A DNA stretch of 64,000 nucleotides from Bog-756 sp963745955 (lineage in GTDB: Bacteria; Actinomycetota; Acidimicrobiia; Acidimicrobiales; RAAP-2): NCBI GenBank assembly GCA_963745955.1, contig CAVUZI010000008.1, positions 62,001 to 126,000 of the forward strand, read 5' to 3'. Under the pieces are notes generated by a model. That model was not told where the DNA came from. It did no database searches and saw only the letters and a program-made list of their open reading frames with translations. Made by a program: the position numbers and the translations under genes. This document shows, one piece after another, positions 53,225 to 62,397 of the stretch (the stretch's first letter is position 1; every line of letters begins with the position of its first letter).

Positions 53225-53939
53225 ATGAGGCGGCGGTACAGGGAGGAACACTGGTATTACCGCGGCGGAGCTCCCCCGACCCCCGGGCGGACCCGGCGGA
53301 GGTGGCGCCGGTTCGTCGCGCACTGCCGCCAGTCCGTCGGGCATGTCCGTCTGGCTGCCGTCGAGGCTGTCGTCGAGCGCCGACGGTCGGTCGCCACCGC
53401 CGCCCTCGTCGCCGCCCTCGTCGCGCTGACCTACTTCGGCGGCCAACTCATCGGTGGAGAGCGCCCACCGGTTGTTCACCACGAGGCCTTGGCGCCGCAG
53501 GTCATCCCGTCACGAGCTTCACTGCAGCCCGACACGATCGCTCTCCGTGAGATCGAGCGGGCTTCGTTGCCCGACACCGCCAAGCCCAGCTCGTCGGTGT
53601 CGCACGGAAGAAAGCGCTCGACAACCCGCCCACCTTCGAAGTCCCACGCGGCAGCCGTACCCCGTCCCTCGGGGTCTGCGGCACCGCCGACGGCCGCTGC
53701 CGTTGCCGCCGCGGCCGCCGCTGCCGCCGATCCTTCACCGGACTCGGCCGATGTGGGTCCGTCATCGGCCGTAGTCACGGTGGATCCGCCCTCGGGTTCT
53801 CCGACGACGACGACGACCCACCCGCCGCCGGTCACGACGACGACCGTGGCGGCTCCACCCACGTCGACCACGACAGAGCCACCGCACGACGACGACGACC
53901 ACGGTCGTGCCCCCGACCTCCACCTTTCCGGGCCCGTGA
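53225..53939 (+). CDS. Membrane-anchored protein with Thr/Pro-rich tail, one frameshift
   Basis: A ~240-aa protein. ATG 53225: RRRYREEHWYYRGGAPPTPG, then Arg-rich cytoplasmic segment, one membrane helix (SVATAALVAALVALTYFGGQ) and an extracytoplasmic Ala/Pro/Ser/Thr tail. An extra C near 53885 explains the shift: after it the frame reads a (TTT)n VVPPTSTFPGP end and stops TGA at 53937-53939. The unshifted frame runs to 54016 and would overlap the opposite methyltransferase gene, so the shifted version is preferred. Function unknown; the tail resembles wall-spanning linkers. Confidence 0.6.
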
Positions 53940-53954
53940 TCTCCGGGCCTGTGA

Positions 53955-55403
53955 TCACAGGAGCGAGATGGTGCGCACGGCGAGACCGAGCTTGCGGATG
54001 TCGTCCGAGTCCATGACATCCACCGGTCGCCACTCCTCAGCCTCGATCACCAGCGATTCGGCCAGAGGATCGTAAGGCAGCTGGATCGAGAACATGCATT
54101 CCGGCGGCGCGTTCGCCACCACTTCCTCGCGGCCGTGCTGCACTCGGTAGGGCACCTCCTTCGGGCATGGGTTGACAGCCTCGATCACTATCGAGGAGCA
54201 GGCGCGCCCTTGTTCGAGTGAGATCACGCTTCGGCCCGTCGTGTAGCGCTGCACGATCTCCGGCCCGTCGGAGACCGCCCACGTCGTCTCCTCGTCGGGA
54301 GGCAGCACGAAGGTCGACAGGTGGTAGACGCCGTCGGCCCTCCGGGCCTCGAAGATGACTCCGAGGTGCGTGCCCGTGGTCACGTGCTTGTCGGCGATCC
54401 ACCCGAGGTGGCCGAGCATCCGGAGGAAGTAGGACTCCTGATATCCGAGCTCGAGCCACCCGAGGTGTTGGATGGCCCAGAGGGACTCACCGTCGGTACG
54501 CACACCCCACGGCATGGGGAACGATTCGGCCACCGGCTCAGCGGCGAAGAAGACCCGCCCGCCCGGGGCGACGACGCGTTTCAGTTTCCGGACGAGATCT
54601 CGATGATCGGAACAGTGGTGGAAGGACTCGAAGAAGAGCACGGCATCGAAGGTCCGGTCCAACTGGTCGATCTCCAGGAACGCACCTTCTCGGACGTCGA
54701 CGGAGAGCGAGAACTTGTCGGCTCGCTCGTTGATCAGTGCGACGAAGGAGGGGTCGATATCGACGGCCGTCACGTCGTACCCCATCCGGGCCAATTCGAT
54801 GGTCGTGTTCCCCCAACCCGGGCCGAGCTCGAGGATGGACGATCCCGCGGGAAGGGCCATGGTCTTGATGATGAAGCCGATGGCCATCAGCTGGTGGCCG
54901 ACTGTCTCGGGGCTCTCGGTGTAATAGGGGAACGGACGGTTGGCATCTGTCGGAAAATCGGAGCGCTCGTTCTCTATCCGGTATCCGGGTTGCTCCGAGA
55001 TGAATCGGTAGAACTCGAACTGGCGGTCCGAATACTCGGCGCTGTAGGGGTCGGCCGGGATGTCAGTGGGCGGTGCCATGGTGAAGCTCTGGAAGACCTC
55101 GCGCATGGCATCGTCGGAGATGGCCCATGCGGCCCGGATCTCTTCCACCTTGGCCTTCAGCTCATCGAGCGAGGTCAGGACCTGGACGGAACTGACGTCA
55201 TCGGATTCGACGGCAGACGCCTCAGCGCTGTCCGGTGCCGGTGCAGACTCGGCGTCCGACGGTGCAGACCGACCGATGCCGGTGCAGACCGTTTCCGGCA
55301 CGTGGGCGGTTCGGAACGCCGCCGTAGCCGGCTCGCCAGGCTGCGTTTCTTCTCTTCGAGCCCGCCTTCTGCTGTCGTCACTCGGCCCTACGATAGGTCG
55401 CAC
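53955..55403 (-). CDS. SAM-dependent methyltransferase with long N-terminal extension
   Basis: A 482-aa protein, GTG start at 55403. The first ~70 residues are disordered (Ser/Ala/Glu/Pro rich). A helical region (SLDELKAKVEEIRAAWAISD) and YSDRQFEFYRFISEQPGY precede the SAM domain: SSILELGPGWGNTTIELARM, VTAVDIDPSFVALINERADK, DQLDRTFDAVLFFESFHHCS, VAPGGRVFFAAEP. A C-terminal ~150-residue beta-rich domain (GVIFEARRADGVYHLSTFVL; WAVSDGPEIVQRYTTGRS) is of unknown fold. It acts in the cytoplasm on an unknown substrate. The start region's DNA has imperfect short repeats (GGTGCAGAC twice). Confidence 0.85.
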   Translation of the reverse strand: MRPIVGPSDDSRRRARREETQPGEPATAAFRTAHVPETVCTGIGRSAPSDAESAPAPDSAEASAVESDDVSSVQVLTSLDELKAKVEEIRAAWAISDDAMREVFQSFTMAPPTDIPADPYSAEYSDRQFEFYRFISEQPGYRIENERSDFPTDANRPFPYYTESPETVGHQLMAIGFIIKTMALPAGSSILELGPGWGNTTIELARMGYDVTAVDIDPSFVALINERADKFSLSVDVREGAFLEIDQLDRTFDAVLFFESFHHCSDHRDLVRKLKRVVAPGGRVFFAAEPVAESFPMPWGVRTDGESLWAIQHLGWLELGYQESYFLRMLGHLGWIADKHVTTGTHLGVIFEARRADGVYHLSTFVLPPDEETTWAVSDGPEIVQRYTTGRSVISLEQGRACSSIVIEAVNPCPKEVPYRVQHGREEVVANAPPECMFSIQLPYDPLAESLVIEAEEWRPVDVMDSDDIRKLGLAVRTISLL

Positions 55404-55510
55404 AGGACCCTGTCCGCTCCAGCCGCAGTCTGGAGGTCATCCGGGTGCGGCCCGACCCACCGCCCCGCCCCTTGGCCAGGGTCACGACCGAGTGGCCCCG
55501 ACCGGGTCTT

Positions 55511-55903
55511 TCAGGCGAGCAATTTTGCCTTCTGGGCGTCGAACTCGGCGTCGGTGATGACACCCTTTTCCTTGAGGTCGGCCAATTTGGCCAGCTCGTC
55601 CGCATTTCCTGACGATCCGGCTGTCTGCCTGATGTACGAATCGAACGCCTTCTGCTCCCGTGCCGCCTGATTCGCAGCCCGTTCGTGCATGCCGCCGCCC
55701 CGTGCGATCAGGTACACCAGGATGCCGATGAACGGGAGGATGATGATGAACAGGACCCAGAGGGCCTTGGCCAGTCCGCCCATGTCATGGCTCCGGAAGA
55801 TGTCGACGAAGACCATGATGGCGAGCCAGATCCAGATGACGAACAGAAAGATCTCGACCAAGGTCCACAAGAAGTCGAGCAATGGATAGGTGTAAGCGAG
55901 CAC
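55511..55903 (-). CDS. PLDc_N / SHOCT-domain membrane protein
   Basis: A 130-aa protein from GTG 55903, preceded by GGGGGA. Two membrane helices (LWTLVEIFLFVIWIWLAIMV; ALWVLFIIILPFIGILVYLI) around the segment DIFRSHDMGGLAKA belong to the phospholipase-D-nuclease N-terminal (PLDc_N) family; the C-terminus ELAKLADLKEKGVITDAEFD ends in AQKAKLL, a SHOCT domain. Such proteins are common in actinobacteria with unknown roles, possibly oligomerising at the membrane. It lies close to the COG4280 gene and has its own start site. Confidence 0.85.
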   Translation of the reverse strand: MLAYTYPLLDFLWTLVEIFLFVIWIWLAIMVFVDIFRSHDMGGLAKALWVLFIIILPFIGILVYLIARGGGMHERAANQAAREQKAFDSYIRQTAGSSGNADELAKLADLKEKGVITDAEFDAQKAKLLA

Positions 55904-56034
55904 GGGTGGTCCCCCTTCTTGTGTAGTTCCGGGTTCGACCCTATACGGTGCCCGGGGCCGCTGCCTGCATCGGCGTCGATCTCGGGCGGCCACGTTCATG
56001 TCGGTCCGCCGATCCGACACCCGGGTACGGAAGC

Positions 56035-56248
56035 TCAGCGCTTGACCCGACCTCGAACGACGCTGGCCAGCAAGAAGGCGATCGTCATGACCGGAAGGAC
56101 GATCACAGCGGCCACGTGGTGGTTGCCGCAGGAGAAGGGAAGCGGCCACGATGGCGAGGACGGCGAAGAAGAGCTCGGGTGTGTCGCCGATCAGGAACTC
56201 CCACCAGAACCTGCCGAACGAACGTACGCCGCGCCCGAGGAGCTTCAT
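56035..56248 (-). CDS. Small membrane protein partner of COG4280, one frameshift
   Basis: About 70 aa from ATG 56248: MKLLGRGVRSFGRFWWEFLI, then GDTPELFFAVLAIVAASLLL, then after a change near 56120, HVAAVIVLPVMTIAFLLASV ending VRGRVKR and TGA (56035-56037). The length is one base off three, so the change is needed. The start overlaps the COG4280 stop by 4 bp (ATGA), implying coupled translation and a two-component membrane complex. No known function. Confidence 0.6.
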
Positions 56249-57039
56249 CGGGCCGCCTCGTCTCCCGCACCGGCGGTCGTCGGCGCGGGGCCGGGGGGCC
56301 GAACGGTTCGGAGCCAGGTCACCGAGCCCAGGGTGACCAGGGCGAAGAGCCCGACGAACCCCACGATGGCCGCGTCGCTCCCCGGCCAGTGCACGCCCGC
56401 CCCCTCGCCCACCCAGAAGAGGCCGAAGCTGGTCAGCATGATCCCCACCGCCGTCTTGATGGTGTTCTCGGGCACCTGCGACAGCTGTCTGGCCACCAGG
56501 AAGCCCACGACGGTGACGATGGCGATGGCGACCCCGGCCGTCGCTGCCGCAATTCCCAACCGGTGTTGGCTGGCCCCGAGGCTGATCACGATGAGCACGA
56601 TCTCCGTCCCCTCGAGGAAGACCCCTTTGAACGCGACGGCGAAGGCCACACCGTCCCGCCCGGGTGACGAGGGTGGAGCCGGTGCGTCGGCGGCGAGCTC
56701 GGCCGAGGTGGACGCAAAGATGGCGTCCTCGTCGTGCAGGGGTATCCGGCCGCCCGAGCGGAGGATGGCCTTTCGCAACCACGAGAGGCCGAGCACGAGC
56801 AACAGCGCCCCGACCACCATCCGCAGGGCATCGATGGGCACGTAGCGAACGAGGGGCACCCCGACGACCAGGACGATGACGCCGAGCACGACGACTGCGG
56901 CTGCGGCGCCCTCGATCGCCGAGCGCCACCCCCGGGTGACCCCGGCTGCCACCACGATGGTCAGCGCCTCGACCATCTCGACGGTACTGGCGCCGAAAAC
57001 GGCCACCACCAGCACGACCGTCGAGACCGGGCTCACCAT
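56245..57039 (-). CDS. COG4280-type membrane protein, ion transporter-like
   Basis: A 264-aa protein with 7-8 helices. It has two E-containing boxes: ASTVEMVEALTIVVAAGVTR (helix 1) and FLEGTEIVLIVISLGASQHR (helix 5). The pattern, Glu in the first helices of each half, resembles the FTR1/LysE-like duplicated cation transporters; membership in COG4280 is by pattern and not verified. The middle (about residues 85-135) is a soluble Ser/Pro/Ala-rich loop. It is translationally coupled to the small membrane protein. Confidence 0.65.
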   Translation of the reverse strand: MVSPVSTVVLVVAVFGASTVEMVEALTIVVAAGVTRGWRSAIEGAAAAVVVLGVIVLVVGVPLVRYVPIDALRMVVGALLLVLGLSWLRKAILRSGGRIPLHDEDAIFASTSAELAADAPAPPSSPGRDGVAFAVAFKGVFLEGTEIVLIVISLGASQHRLGIAAATAGVAIAIVTVVGFLVARQLSQVPENTIKTAVGIMLTSFGLFWVGEGAGVHWPGSDAAIVGFVGLFALVTLGSVTWLRTVRPPGPAPTTAGAGDEAAR

Positions 57040-57313
57040 GGGTGTCGGCGGGTCGGACCGAGGTTTCCCGTCGCCGTCGCCACCGGCCCCCGGTGGCGAC
57101 GGTCGGTGAGTCGGGGCACCTCAGTGCCTCACCGGTGGGGCGACCTGGTGGAGAGCCAAGGGCTTCGTCGAGACGGGCATCAGCATCTCAACGATAGATC
57201 GGTATCGGGCGGTGGCACGTCGAGCCGGCCGCGTCGACGACCGGCGGTCCCCGCTCCGGCCGGCCCGTCGGCGACGTGAAGCACGACGGGGGCCCGTCGA
57301 CAATGATGGGTGC

Positions 57314-57520
57314 ATGGGATCAGACGGAAGCAAGCCTCGCAAGCGAAGGCACAAGCTGGACAAGGTGCCGAAGTATGAAGAGCCCAATCGCGCCGAGGGG
57401 TTCACCGGAGGATCGTTCGGCCGGGTCGGGCACAGCTCGGACGGTCACCATGCGGGAAAGCCGGGACGGGCCGGATCGTACGTGCTGAGACTGTTGGGGC
57501 GGCGGCCGAAGGGCTCGTAG
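57314..57520 (+). CDS. Small basic protein
   Basis: A 68-aa protein from ATG 57314. MGSDGSKPRKRRHKLDKVPK, then EEPNRAEGFTGGSFGRVGHS and RAGSYVLRLLGRRPKGS: basic, glycine-rich, no membrane segment. No family is recognised, but the composition suggests nucleic-acid or ribosome-associated function. It stands alone between the divergent membrane gene and signal peptidase. Confidence 0.45.
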   Translation: MGSDGSKPRKRRHKLDKVPKYEEPNRAEGFTGGSFGRVGHSSDGHHAGKPGRAGSYVLRLLGRRPKGS

Positions 57521-57602
57521 CCGCGCCATCCGGCCGTCGGCCGTGGAGGCCGCCACTCGCCCCGACCCCCGCCGGAGGGCGCACTGGACCTAGGCTTTGC
57601 CA

Positions 57603-58160
57603 ATGACGAGAGCTGGCACCCGTCGGGCCGGGGTCCGAACCGCCCTCGTGTTGATTGCCACCTTCGTCGGCATCATGGTGCTGTCCACCGGAGTCCGCGC
57701 CTACGCCGCAGAGGCGTTCGTGGTGCCGTCGGGGTCGATGCTTCCGACGCTGCAGATCGGTGACCGTCTGATCGTGGACAAGCTCTCGTCGACGGTCCAC
57801 CGGGGCGACATCATCGTCTTCCGTCGTGCCCCCGGCGATCACGACTCCGAATATGCCGACCTGGTGAAGAGGGTGATCGGCCTGCCCGGCGAGACCATCT
57901 CGTCGGTCGGGAACACGATCCTCATCGACGGGAGACCCCTGGCCGAGCCTTGGCTGCCGAAGGCCACGGGTATCTGCTACCAGTCGGCGGCCGACGTGCC
58001 CACCACCCGGATCCCGCCCGGGCAGTACTTCGTGATGGGCGACTGCCGGGGCGACTCCAGCGACAGTCGTTCGTGGGGCACCGTTCCGGTCTCGAACATC
58101 ATCGGCAAGGTTACCGTTGTCGTATGGAGACACAACCACCCCTGGCTGCACTGGTTTTGA
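57603..58160 (+). CDS. Signal peptidase I
   Basis: A 185-aa type I signal peptidase from ATG 57603. One N-terminal helix (VRTALVLIATFVGIMVLSTG), then AFVVPSGSMLPTLQIGDRLI (catalytic Ser in SGSM), KLSSTVHRGDIIVF, DLVKRVIGLPGETIS (catalytic Lys) and YFVMGDCRGDSSDSRSWGTV (box E). All the S26A motifs are present. It removes signal peptides from Sec substrates, and this window encodes many such secreted proteins. Shorter than Gram-negative LepB, typical for actinobacteria. Confidence 0.92.
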   Translation: MTRAGTRRAGVRTALVLIATFVGIMVLSTGVRAYAAEAFVVPSGSMLPTLQIGDRLIVDKLSSTVHRGDIIVFRRAPGDHDSEYADLVKRVIGLPGETISSVGNTILIDGRPLAEPWLPKATGICYQSAADVPTTRIPPGQYFVMGDCRGDSSDSRSWGTVPVSNIIGKVTVVVWRHNHPWLHWF

Positions 58161-58177
58161 GGGGCTGAGGCCCGCGA

Positions 58178-59111
58178 TCAACGCGGTGCGGAGAGCTGGT
58201 GGGTCAGGAACGCCACCACCTCGGCGGCCAGCGTCGCCACGCCCGGTGTCACCGGCCCCTGGCCGGTCTGGACCAGTCCGTGGCCGGCGTGTTGCACCGT
58301 CACCAGCGTGGCCACGTCACCGGCCTTCTCGAGCCGACGGACGAGCTCGCGTCGACTGGCTCGGAGGAACGATCTTGTCCTCGGCTCCCTGGATGACCAG
58401 GAAGGGCGGCGCACCCGGATGGATGTAGGTCACCGGACTGGCCGCCACCAGCGTCGGCGACGTCTGTCCCACCTTCTCGCCGAAGGTCTCCTTCGAGAGG
58501 ACCCCGAGGACTTTGGAGCTCGACCAGTCCGGAGAGGTCAGATCGGTGGGGCCGTACTCGTCCACGACGGCCTCCACCGCGCTCGACTCACCGAGATGCC
58601 CTCCCTCCTCGAAGAGCCCCACCTCGGATGGCTGGCCGGTGAGCCCCAGCATGCTGGCCAGCTGACCTCCGGCACTGGACCCGATGACCCCGATCCGGCG
58701 GGGATCGATGTGCAGTGCCGGAGCGTTCGCACGGAGGAAGCGGATGGCGCACTTGGCGTCGTCGAGCTGCGCCGGCCAAGGACTGGAGGGGGCCAGCCGA
58801 TAGTTGATGGACACGAACGCCCAACCCTTGCCGACCAGGGCCGGCTCGACGTCCCAGTCCACCGTCTGGGGCTGGAGGTTGGCGTCGCCGCTCACCCATC
58901 CTCCGCTGTGGATGTCCACCACGGCCGGTGCCGACCTCGAGGGCGCGGACGGCTCGAAGACGTTGAGGGTCTCGGCAATGCCACCGTTGTCGCAGTAGGT
59001 ATACGAGCTCTCCGAGCCGATCAGACCCGGTTGACCACCGCATGCGCTCAACAGGGGCACCGCGACGATCACCGCCATCAGGCTCTTCCCGGTGGCCCTC
59101 AGAACCCGCAT
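58178..59111 (-). CDS. Secreted lipoprotein esterase (BD-FAE/HSL-like), frameshifted
   Basis: An alpha/beta hydrolase with lipobox LLSAC (Cys ~24). VVDIHSGGWVSGDANL is the HGG oxyanion region; RIGVIGSSAGGQLASMLGLT carries the nucleophile Ser (GSSAG); VIQGAEDKIVPP gives the acid Asp. After a frame change near 58345, RELVRRLEKAGDVATLVTVQ and HAGHG with the catalytic His are in the other frame, and the protein ends FLTHQLSAPR at 58178. Without the shift the His would be lost, so the continuous reading across frames is important. Extracellular esterase. Confidence 0.78.
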
Positions 59112-59206
59112 ACCGGTACCTGCCTCTCCGATGCCCGGTTCTGACGAATCGGCGCTACGTTGCCTGGAACAGCGTATGGCACCTTTGGTTTGGATCGGAG
59201 TCGACC

Positions 59207-59419
59207 ATGTGGGCTCGAGGCATCGTCGGAATCGTGCTCTGTCTCACCGGCCTCGTCTGGATCGGGCAGGGCACGGACGTGATCAGCAACTCGAAACTGA
59301 TGAGCGGGCATGGGCAGTACACCCTGCTCGGTGTCGTCGTGCTGGTGATCGGGCTGGTCCTGGTGGCATGGGCGGCCCGCATTCGCAAGGCGCGTTCTAC
59401 TGCGGCGCGCTCCTCTTAG
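59207..59419 (+). CDS. Small two-helix membrane protein
   Basis: A 70-aa protein from ATG 59207, GGAG eight bases upstream. Two hydrophobic segments (RGIVGIVLCLTGLVWIGQGT and QYTLLGVVVLVIGLVLVAWA) frame a Ser/Gly-rich loop (NSKLMSGHG). This small two-helix pattern recurs in actinobacteria as an uncharacterised membrane peptide. It ends in a Arg/Ala/Ser tail. The stop overlaps the stop of the following minus-strand frame. Confidence 0.6.
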   Translation: MWARGIVGIVLCLTGLVWIGQGTDVISNSKLMSGHGQYTLLGVVVLVIGLVLVAWAARIRKARSTAARSS

Positions 59420-59743
59420 TCGGCGTGCGGTGGCCATGACAGCGACCGCAGCGTTCGTAGGCGACCGCCCAGGGCGCGCGACGACGGGTGCCTCGATCGG
59501 GCCCGGCGCCTGAGCTCGTCCGTCATTCGCGTTGACTTCGCGATCGATGCCGGTGCGGAGTTGACGGACGGCGAGGGAGTCACCGGAGTGCAACTTGAGC
59601 TCATCCAGTTGGGCCTGCTGACGGTCACGCTCGGCGAAGAGCTGCTCGTCGCTGAAGAACGTGTAGTCGGTGACGCCATCCGCATCCACCCGCAGGGGTT
59701 CGCTGCTCTGTGTCCAACCCAGGTCTCTCGGGTGCGTGCTCAT
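59416..59743 (-). CDS. Small hypothetical protein, probably frameshifted
   Basis: A ~108-aa coding region. ATG 59743: STHPRDLGWTQSSEPLRVDA; then EQLFAERDRQQAQLDELKLH; near 59530 the frame appears to change and the end is MTDELRRRARSRHPSSRALG. Residues of the second part resemble a basic tail. No family. It diverges from the 59885 gene. Confidence 0.4.
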
Positions 59744-59833
59744 AGGGAGAGCATCGGCTCGTTCCCCACCGGACTTGAACGACCTCGACCTCCGTCTTCC
59801 CAGGCAGCCTGCACCCGAGCCCCCGGGCCAGGT

Positions 59834-60766
59834 CTACACTCGGTCGGGCGGGATCGGTCCGCAGGAGAGGCATGGGAGACGAACGTGGCTGACGGCGTCA
59901 AGCTCAACGGGCATCATCGGGTGACGGTCGAGAAGATCTTCCAGCACCCGGTCAGCCACAACATCCAATGGCACGACGTGCTGTCCCTCCTGGAGAGCGT
60001 GGCCGAGGTGAGCGAGCGCCACGACGGGCGGTACAGGGTGACGTTGGGAACTGAGACCGAGACGCTGGATGCGCCGGCCGGTCACGACGTGGACGAGCAG
60101 ATGGTCATCGATTTGCGGCGGATGCTGAAGGGAGCGGGGATCGTCCCCGAGACTTAGAACCGTCAGTGGGTCGAACCGGCCAGATCGGGTCAGGGGAAGG
60201 CCCAGGCGGAAGATACTGGCGTTGGGGACGGTCTCCCAGGGCAGGCCCCTGAGCCCGGTGTCGGCGGCGAGTGATCGAAGCATGCGGATGCTTCCACCAT
60301 GGGCCACCACCACGGCGTCACCGTCATCGTGCTGCCCGAGTAGGTGGCGGAGGAAGGCCGAACAGCGCTGATGGACGTCGTAGAGCGATTCGCCGCCGGG
60401 CGGCCGGGCGTGTTCGTCGACCACCTGGCCATCCTGGATCCCTGTGACCGCCGCCGAGATGCTCGTCGAAGGCACCCCTTCGGCTATCCCGAAGCACCTC
60501 TCCCGCAGCCGATGATCGGTGCGGACCTGGCAACCCAGTCGCCGGGCGGTGACCACGGCCATCCGGCGGGCCCGGTAGAGATCGCTCGAGTACACCGCAC
60601 GGATCGGCTCCTCGGCCAGACGGTCCGCGACCTGCCGGGCCTGGAGCCGCCCCTTGCGGGTCAGCCGGGCTCCGTCGATCTGACCCTGGACCCATCCCAT
60701 GGCGTTCCATGTGGTCTCACCATGGCGGACCAGCCAGATGACTCTCTCCTTGCCTGCTCGGGACAT
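59834..60766 (-). CDS. Histidine phosphatase (phosphoglycerate mutase-like)
   Basis: ATG 60766 (MSRAGKERVIWLVRHGETTW). RHG at the start is the nucleophile His; RLTRKGRLQARQVADRLAEE, YSSDLYRARRMAVVTARRLG and VVVAHGGSIRMLRSLAADTG are the other motifs, with the second catalytic His. Domain homology ends near residue 190 (VPNASIFRLGLPL), but the frame stays open for another ~120 residues to 59834, antisense to the 59885 gene. A one-base error near 60195 would end it at 60190; that shorter reading is more likely. Acts on phosphosugars or phosphoesters. Confidence 0.75.
   Translation of the reverse strand: MSRAGKERVIWLVRHGETTWNAMGWVQGQIDGARLTRKGRLQARQVADRLAEEPIRAVYSSDLYRARRMAVVTARRLGCQVRTDHRLRERCFGIAEGVPSTSISAAVTGIQDGQVVDEHARPPGGESLYDVHQRCSAFLRHLLGQHDDGDAVVVAHGGSIRMLRSLAADTGLRGLPWETVPNASIFRLGLPLTRSGRFDPLTVLSLGDDPRSLQHPPQIDDHLLVHVVTGRRIQRLGLSSQRHPVPPVVALAHLGHALQEGQHVVPLDVVADRVLEDLLDRHPMMPVELDAVSHVRLPCLSCGPIPPDRV
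59885..60157 (+). CDS. Conserved hypothetical protein with HicA/dsRBD-like pattern
   Basis: A 90-aa protein from GTG 59885. HHRVTVEKIFQHPVSHNIQW, then DVLSLLESVAEVSERHDGRY and RVTLGTETETLDAPAGHDVD: alternating strand-helix with a basic N-terminus and acidic end. The arrangement recalls the dsRNA-binding-fold HicA toxins, but no HicB neighbour and no active-site His are seen, so the toxin role is not claimed. Upstream AGGAGAGGC offers a ribosome site. It overlaps the long antisense extension of the histidine phosphatase. Confidence 0.6.
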   Translation: MADGVKLNGHHRVTVEKIFQHPVSHNIQWHDVLSLLESVAEVSERHDGRYRVTLGTETETLDAPAGHDVDEQMVIDLRRMLKGAGIVPET

Positions 60767-60840
60767 GGAGCAATCGTCGACCATGAACCTGAGAAGAAGC
60801 TGAGAGCGCAGGAAGCGGCTGCTTGGAGGCAACGCCGCCG

Positions 60841-62073
60841 TCATCGCGGCCACCGGCTGGTGATCGCAGGGGGTGTCCTCCTGTTGCCGCCGGGGCCCGG
60901 TTGCTCCGAGCTGAAGCGTTCGGGAGCGAACCTGTCCAGGATCCGGGCGGTGAGCGCTCGCTCGATCGGGTCCCCGGATGTTTCGATGCCGAGGATGCTG
61001 CGCGCCACGGTCAACGCGCTGTAGGGGCCGAGCAGGAGCCCCTCCGCGCCGTGGCCGGTGGCGACGTACGCGTTCGCCCAGCCGGGCATCCGACCGAGGA
61101 TGGCGCGACCGTCCGGTGTCGCCGGCCGCGACCCTGCTCTCGTCTCCACCAGCGTCGCCTGGGCCAGGCCCGGAGCCGTGCGCAGGCACTCCCGGAGGAG
61201 CTGGTGGACCCCGTGCGCCGTGGGCCGATGGTCGAATCCGGCCTCGGCCTCCATGGTCCCGCCGCAGGCCACCCTTCCGTCGGGCCACGCCACCAAGTAG
61301 TAGCCGAGCACGGGCTGGACGATAGGCCAGGCGCTGGTGTCCGTCGACGGAAGGGACAGATGGACGATCTGACCCTTGAGGGGAGCCACGGGGATCTCCA
61401 CCCCGAGCGTCTGTGCCAACTCGGCCGTCCATGCTCCTCCGGTGAGGGCGACCGCGCCGGCGGTCACGGTCCCCTCGCTGGTGGCCACCGCAGTGACGGT
61501 CCGGTTCTTCCGGTCGACCTCGAGGCCGGTGGCTCCGCCGTCGAGCATCCGCAGTCCCCGGGAGGCGGCCGCCTGTCGGAGGGCCTGGTTCAAGACCCTG
61601 CCGTCGACTCGTCGTGCGGCCTGGTTGAACAGGGCGCGTCGGACGGGTCCGAGCGGCGGGAAGTAACGGGACGCCTCGGCTGGTTCGATCTCCTCGACGA
61701 CGCCGGGAGAACGGCCTGCGATGAGCCCGGCGGCACGTTCCATGAACTCGTCGTCGCCGGGCCGTTCGGCGATGAGGAGCGAACCGGTGACCGCGAAGCC
61801 GGCGTCGGCCACCCCGTCGTCCCGGAGGCGGGAGACCAGCGACTCGTAGTGGTGGGCTGCGGCGAGCCCGAAACCGTACGCGTCCGGGTCGGGATCCTGC
61901 CCGGTCTCGGGCGACAGGATGCCCGCCCCCGCGTCCGTCGCCCGTCCCGGGTCGCGCCGGTCCACCAGCACGGTGGTGGCTCCGGCCGTCACCAGCTCGT
62001 AGGCGAGCGATGCTCCGACCAGCCCGCCTCCGATCACCACGACGTCGGCACCCGGTGGCTGTGGTGTCACCAC
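60841..62073 (-). CDS. FAD-dependent amine/amino-acid oxidase (DAO family, ThiO-like)
   Basis: About 410 aa from GTG 62073 (alternative GTG 62070). VVVIGGGLVGASLAYELVTA is the FAD GxGxxG fold; later GAGILSPETGQDPDPDAYGF, ALTGGAWTAELAQTLGVEIP, VAPLKGQIVHLSLPSTDTSA and the C-terminal TGHGAEGLLLGPYSALTVAR match ThiO/DAO enzymes oxidising glycine or D-amino acids. An upstream in-frame extension to 62205 contains a CXXC stretch (CAGCGRRFGQV) but no proper start. No thiamine gene is adjacent, so glycine oxidase of thiazole synthesis is only one option. Confidence 0.82.
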   Translation of the reverse strand: MVTPQPPGADVVVIGGGLVGASLAYELVTAGATTVLVDRRDPGRATDAGAGILSPETGQDPDPDAYGFGLAAAHHYESLVSRLRDDGVADAGFAVTGSLLIAERPGDDEFMERAAGLIAGRSPGVVEEIEPAEASRYFPPLGPVRRALFNQAARRVDGRVLNQALRQAAASRGLRMLDGGATGLEVDRKNRTVTAVATSEGTVTAGAVALTGGAWTAELAQTLGVEIPVAPLKGQIVHLSLPSTDTSAWPIVQPVLGYYLVAWPDGRVACGGTMEAEAGFDHRPTAHGVHQLLRECLRTAPGLAQATLVETRAGSRPATPDGRAILGRMPGWANAYVATGHGAEGLLLGPYSALTVARSILGIETSGDPIERALTARILDRFAPERFSSEQPGPGGNRRTPPAITSRWPR

Positions 62074-62397
62074 CGCATCATCGCCGACAGTGGCGGCCCA
62101 CGCACACGAAGTCGCGCCCCGGTCGTCACCTGCTTCCGGGTCGGGAGGGTGGGCCGGGCGAGAGGTGCCGACCTGCCCGAAGCGCCGTCCACACCCGGCG
62201 CACACCTGCCCGGAGCCACCGGATCACCCGGAAATTCCGACTCCGGCGGCCGACCGGTCGGAATTGTCCGGAGTCGAGGGCGAACTGGCACCCACTGGGT
62301 CTAACCTTGACCGGTAACGCCGCTGGCTCGAACTACGGGCGGCCGACGCGTCTCCCGATCTCCGGGACGGCGACTGCGTTCCGAAATTCGGGGGATC

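Noticed and set aside
59885..60157. HicA toxin identity
   Set aside because: Fold-like pattern only; no HicB neighbour and no catalytic His, so a toxin call would be overreach.
62074..62205. Cys-rich (CAGCG) N-terminal extension of the amine oxidase
   Set aside because: No ribosome site, no second complete CxxC pair and typical FAD start comes 45 residues later; chosen start is GTG 62073.
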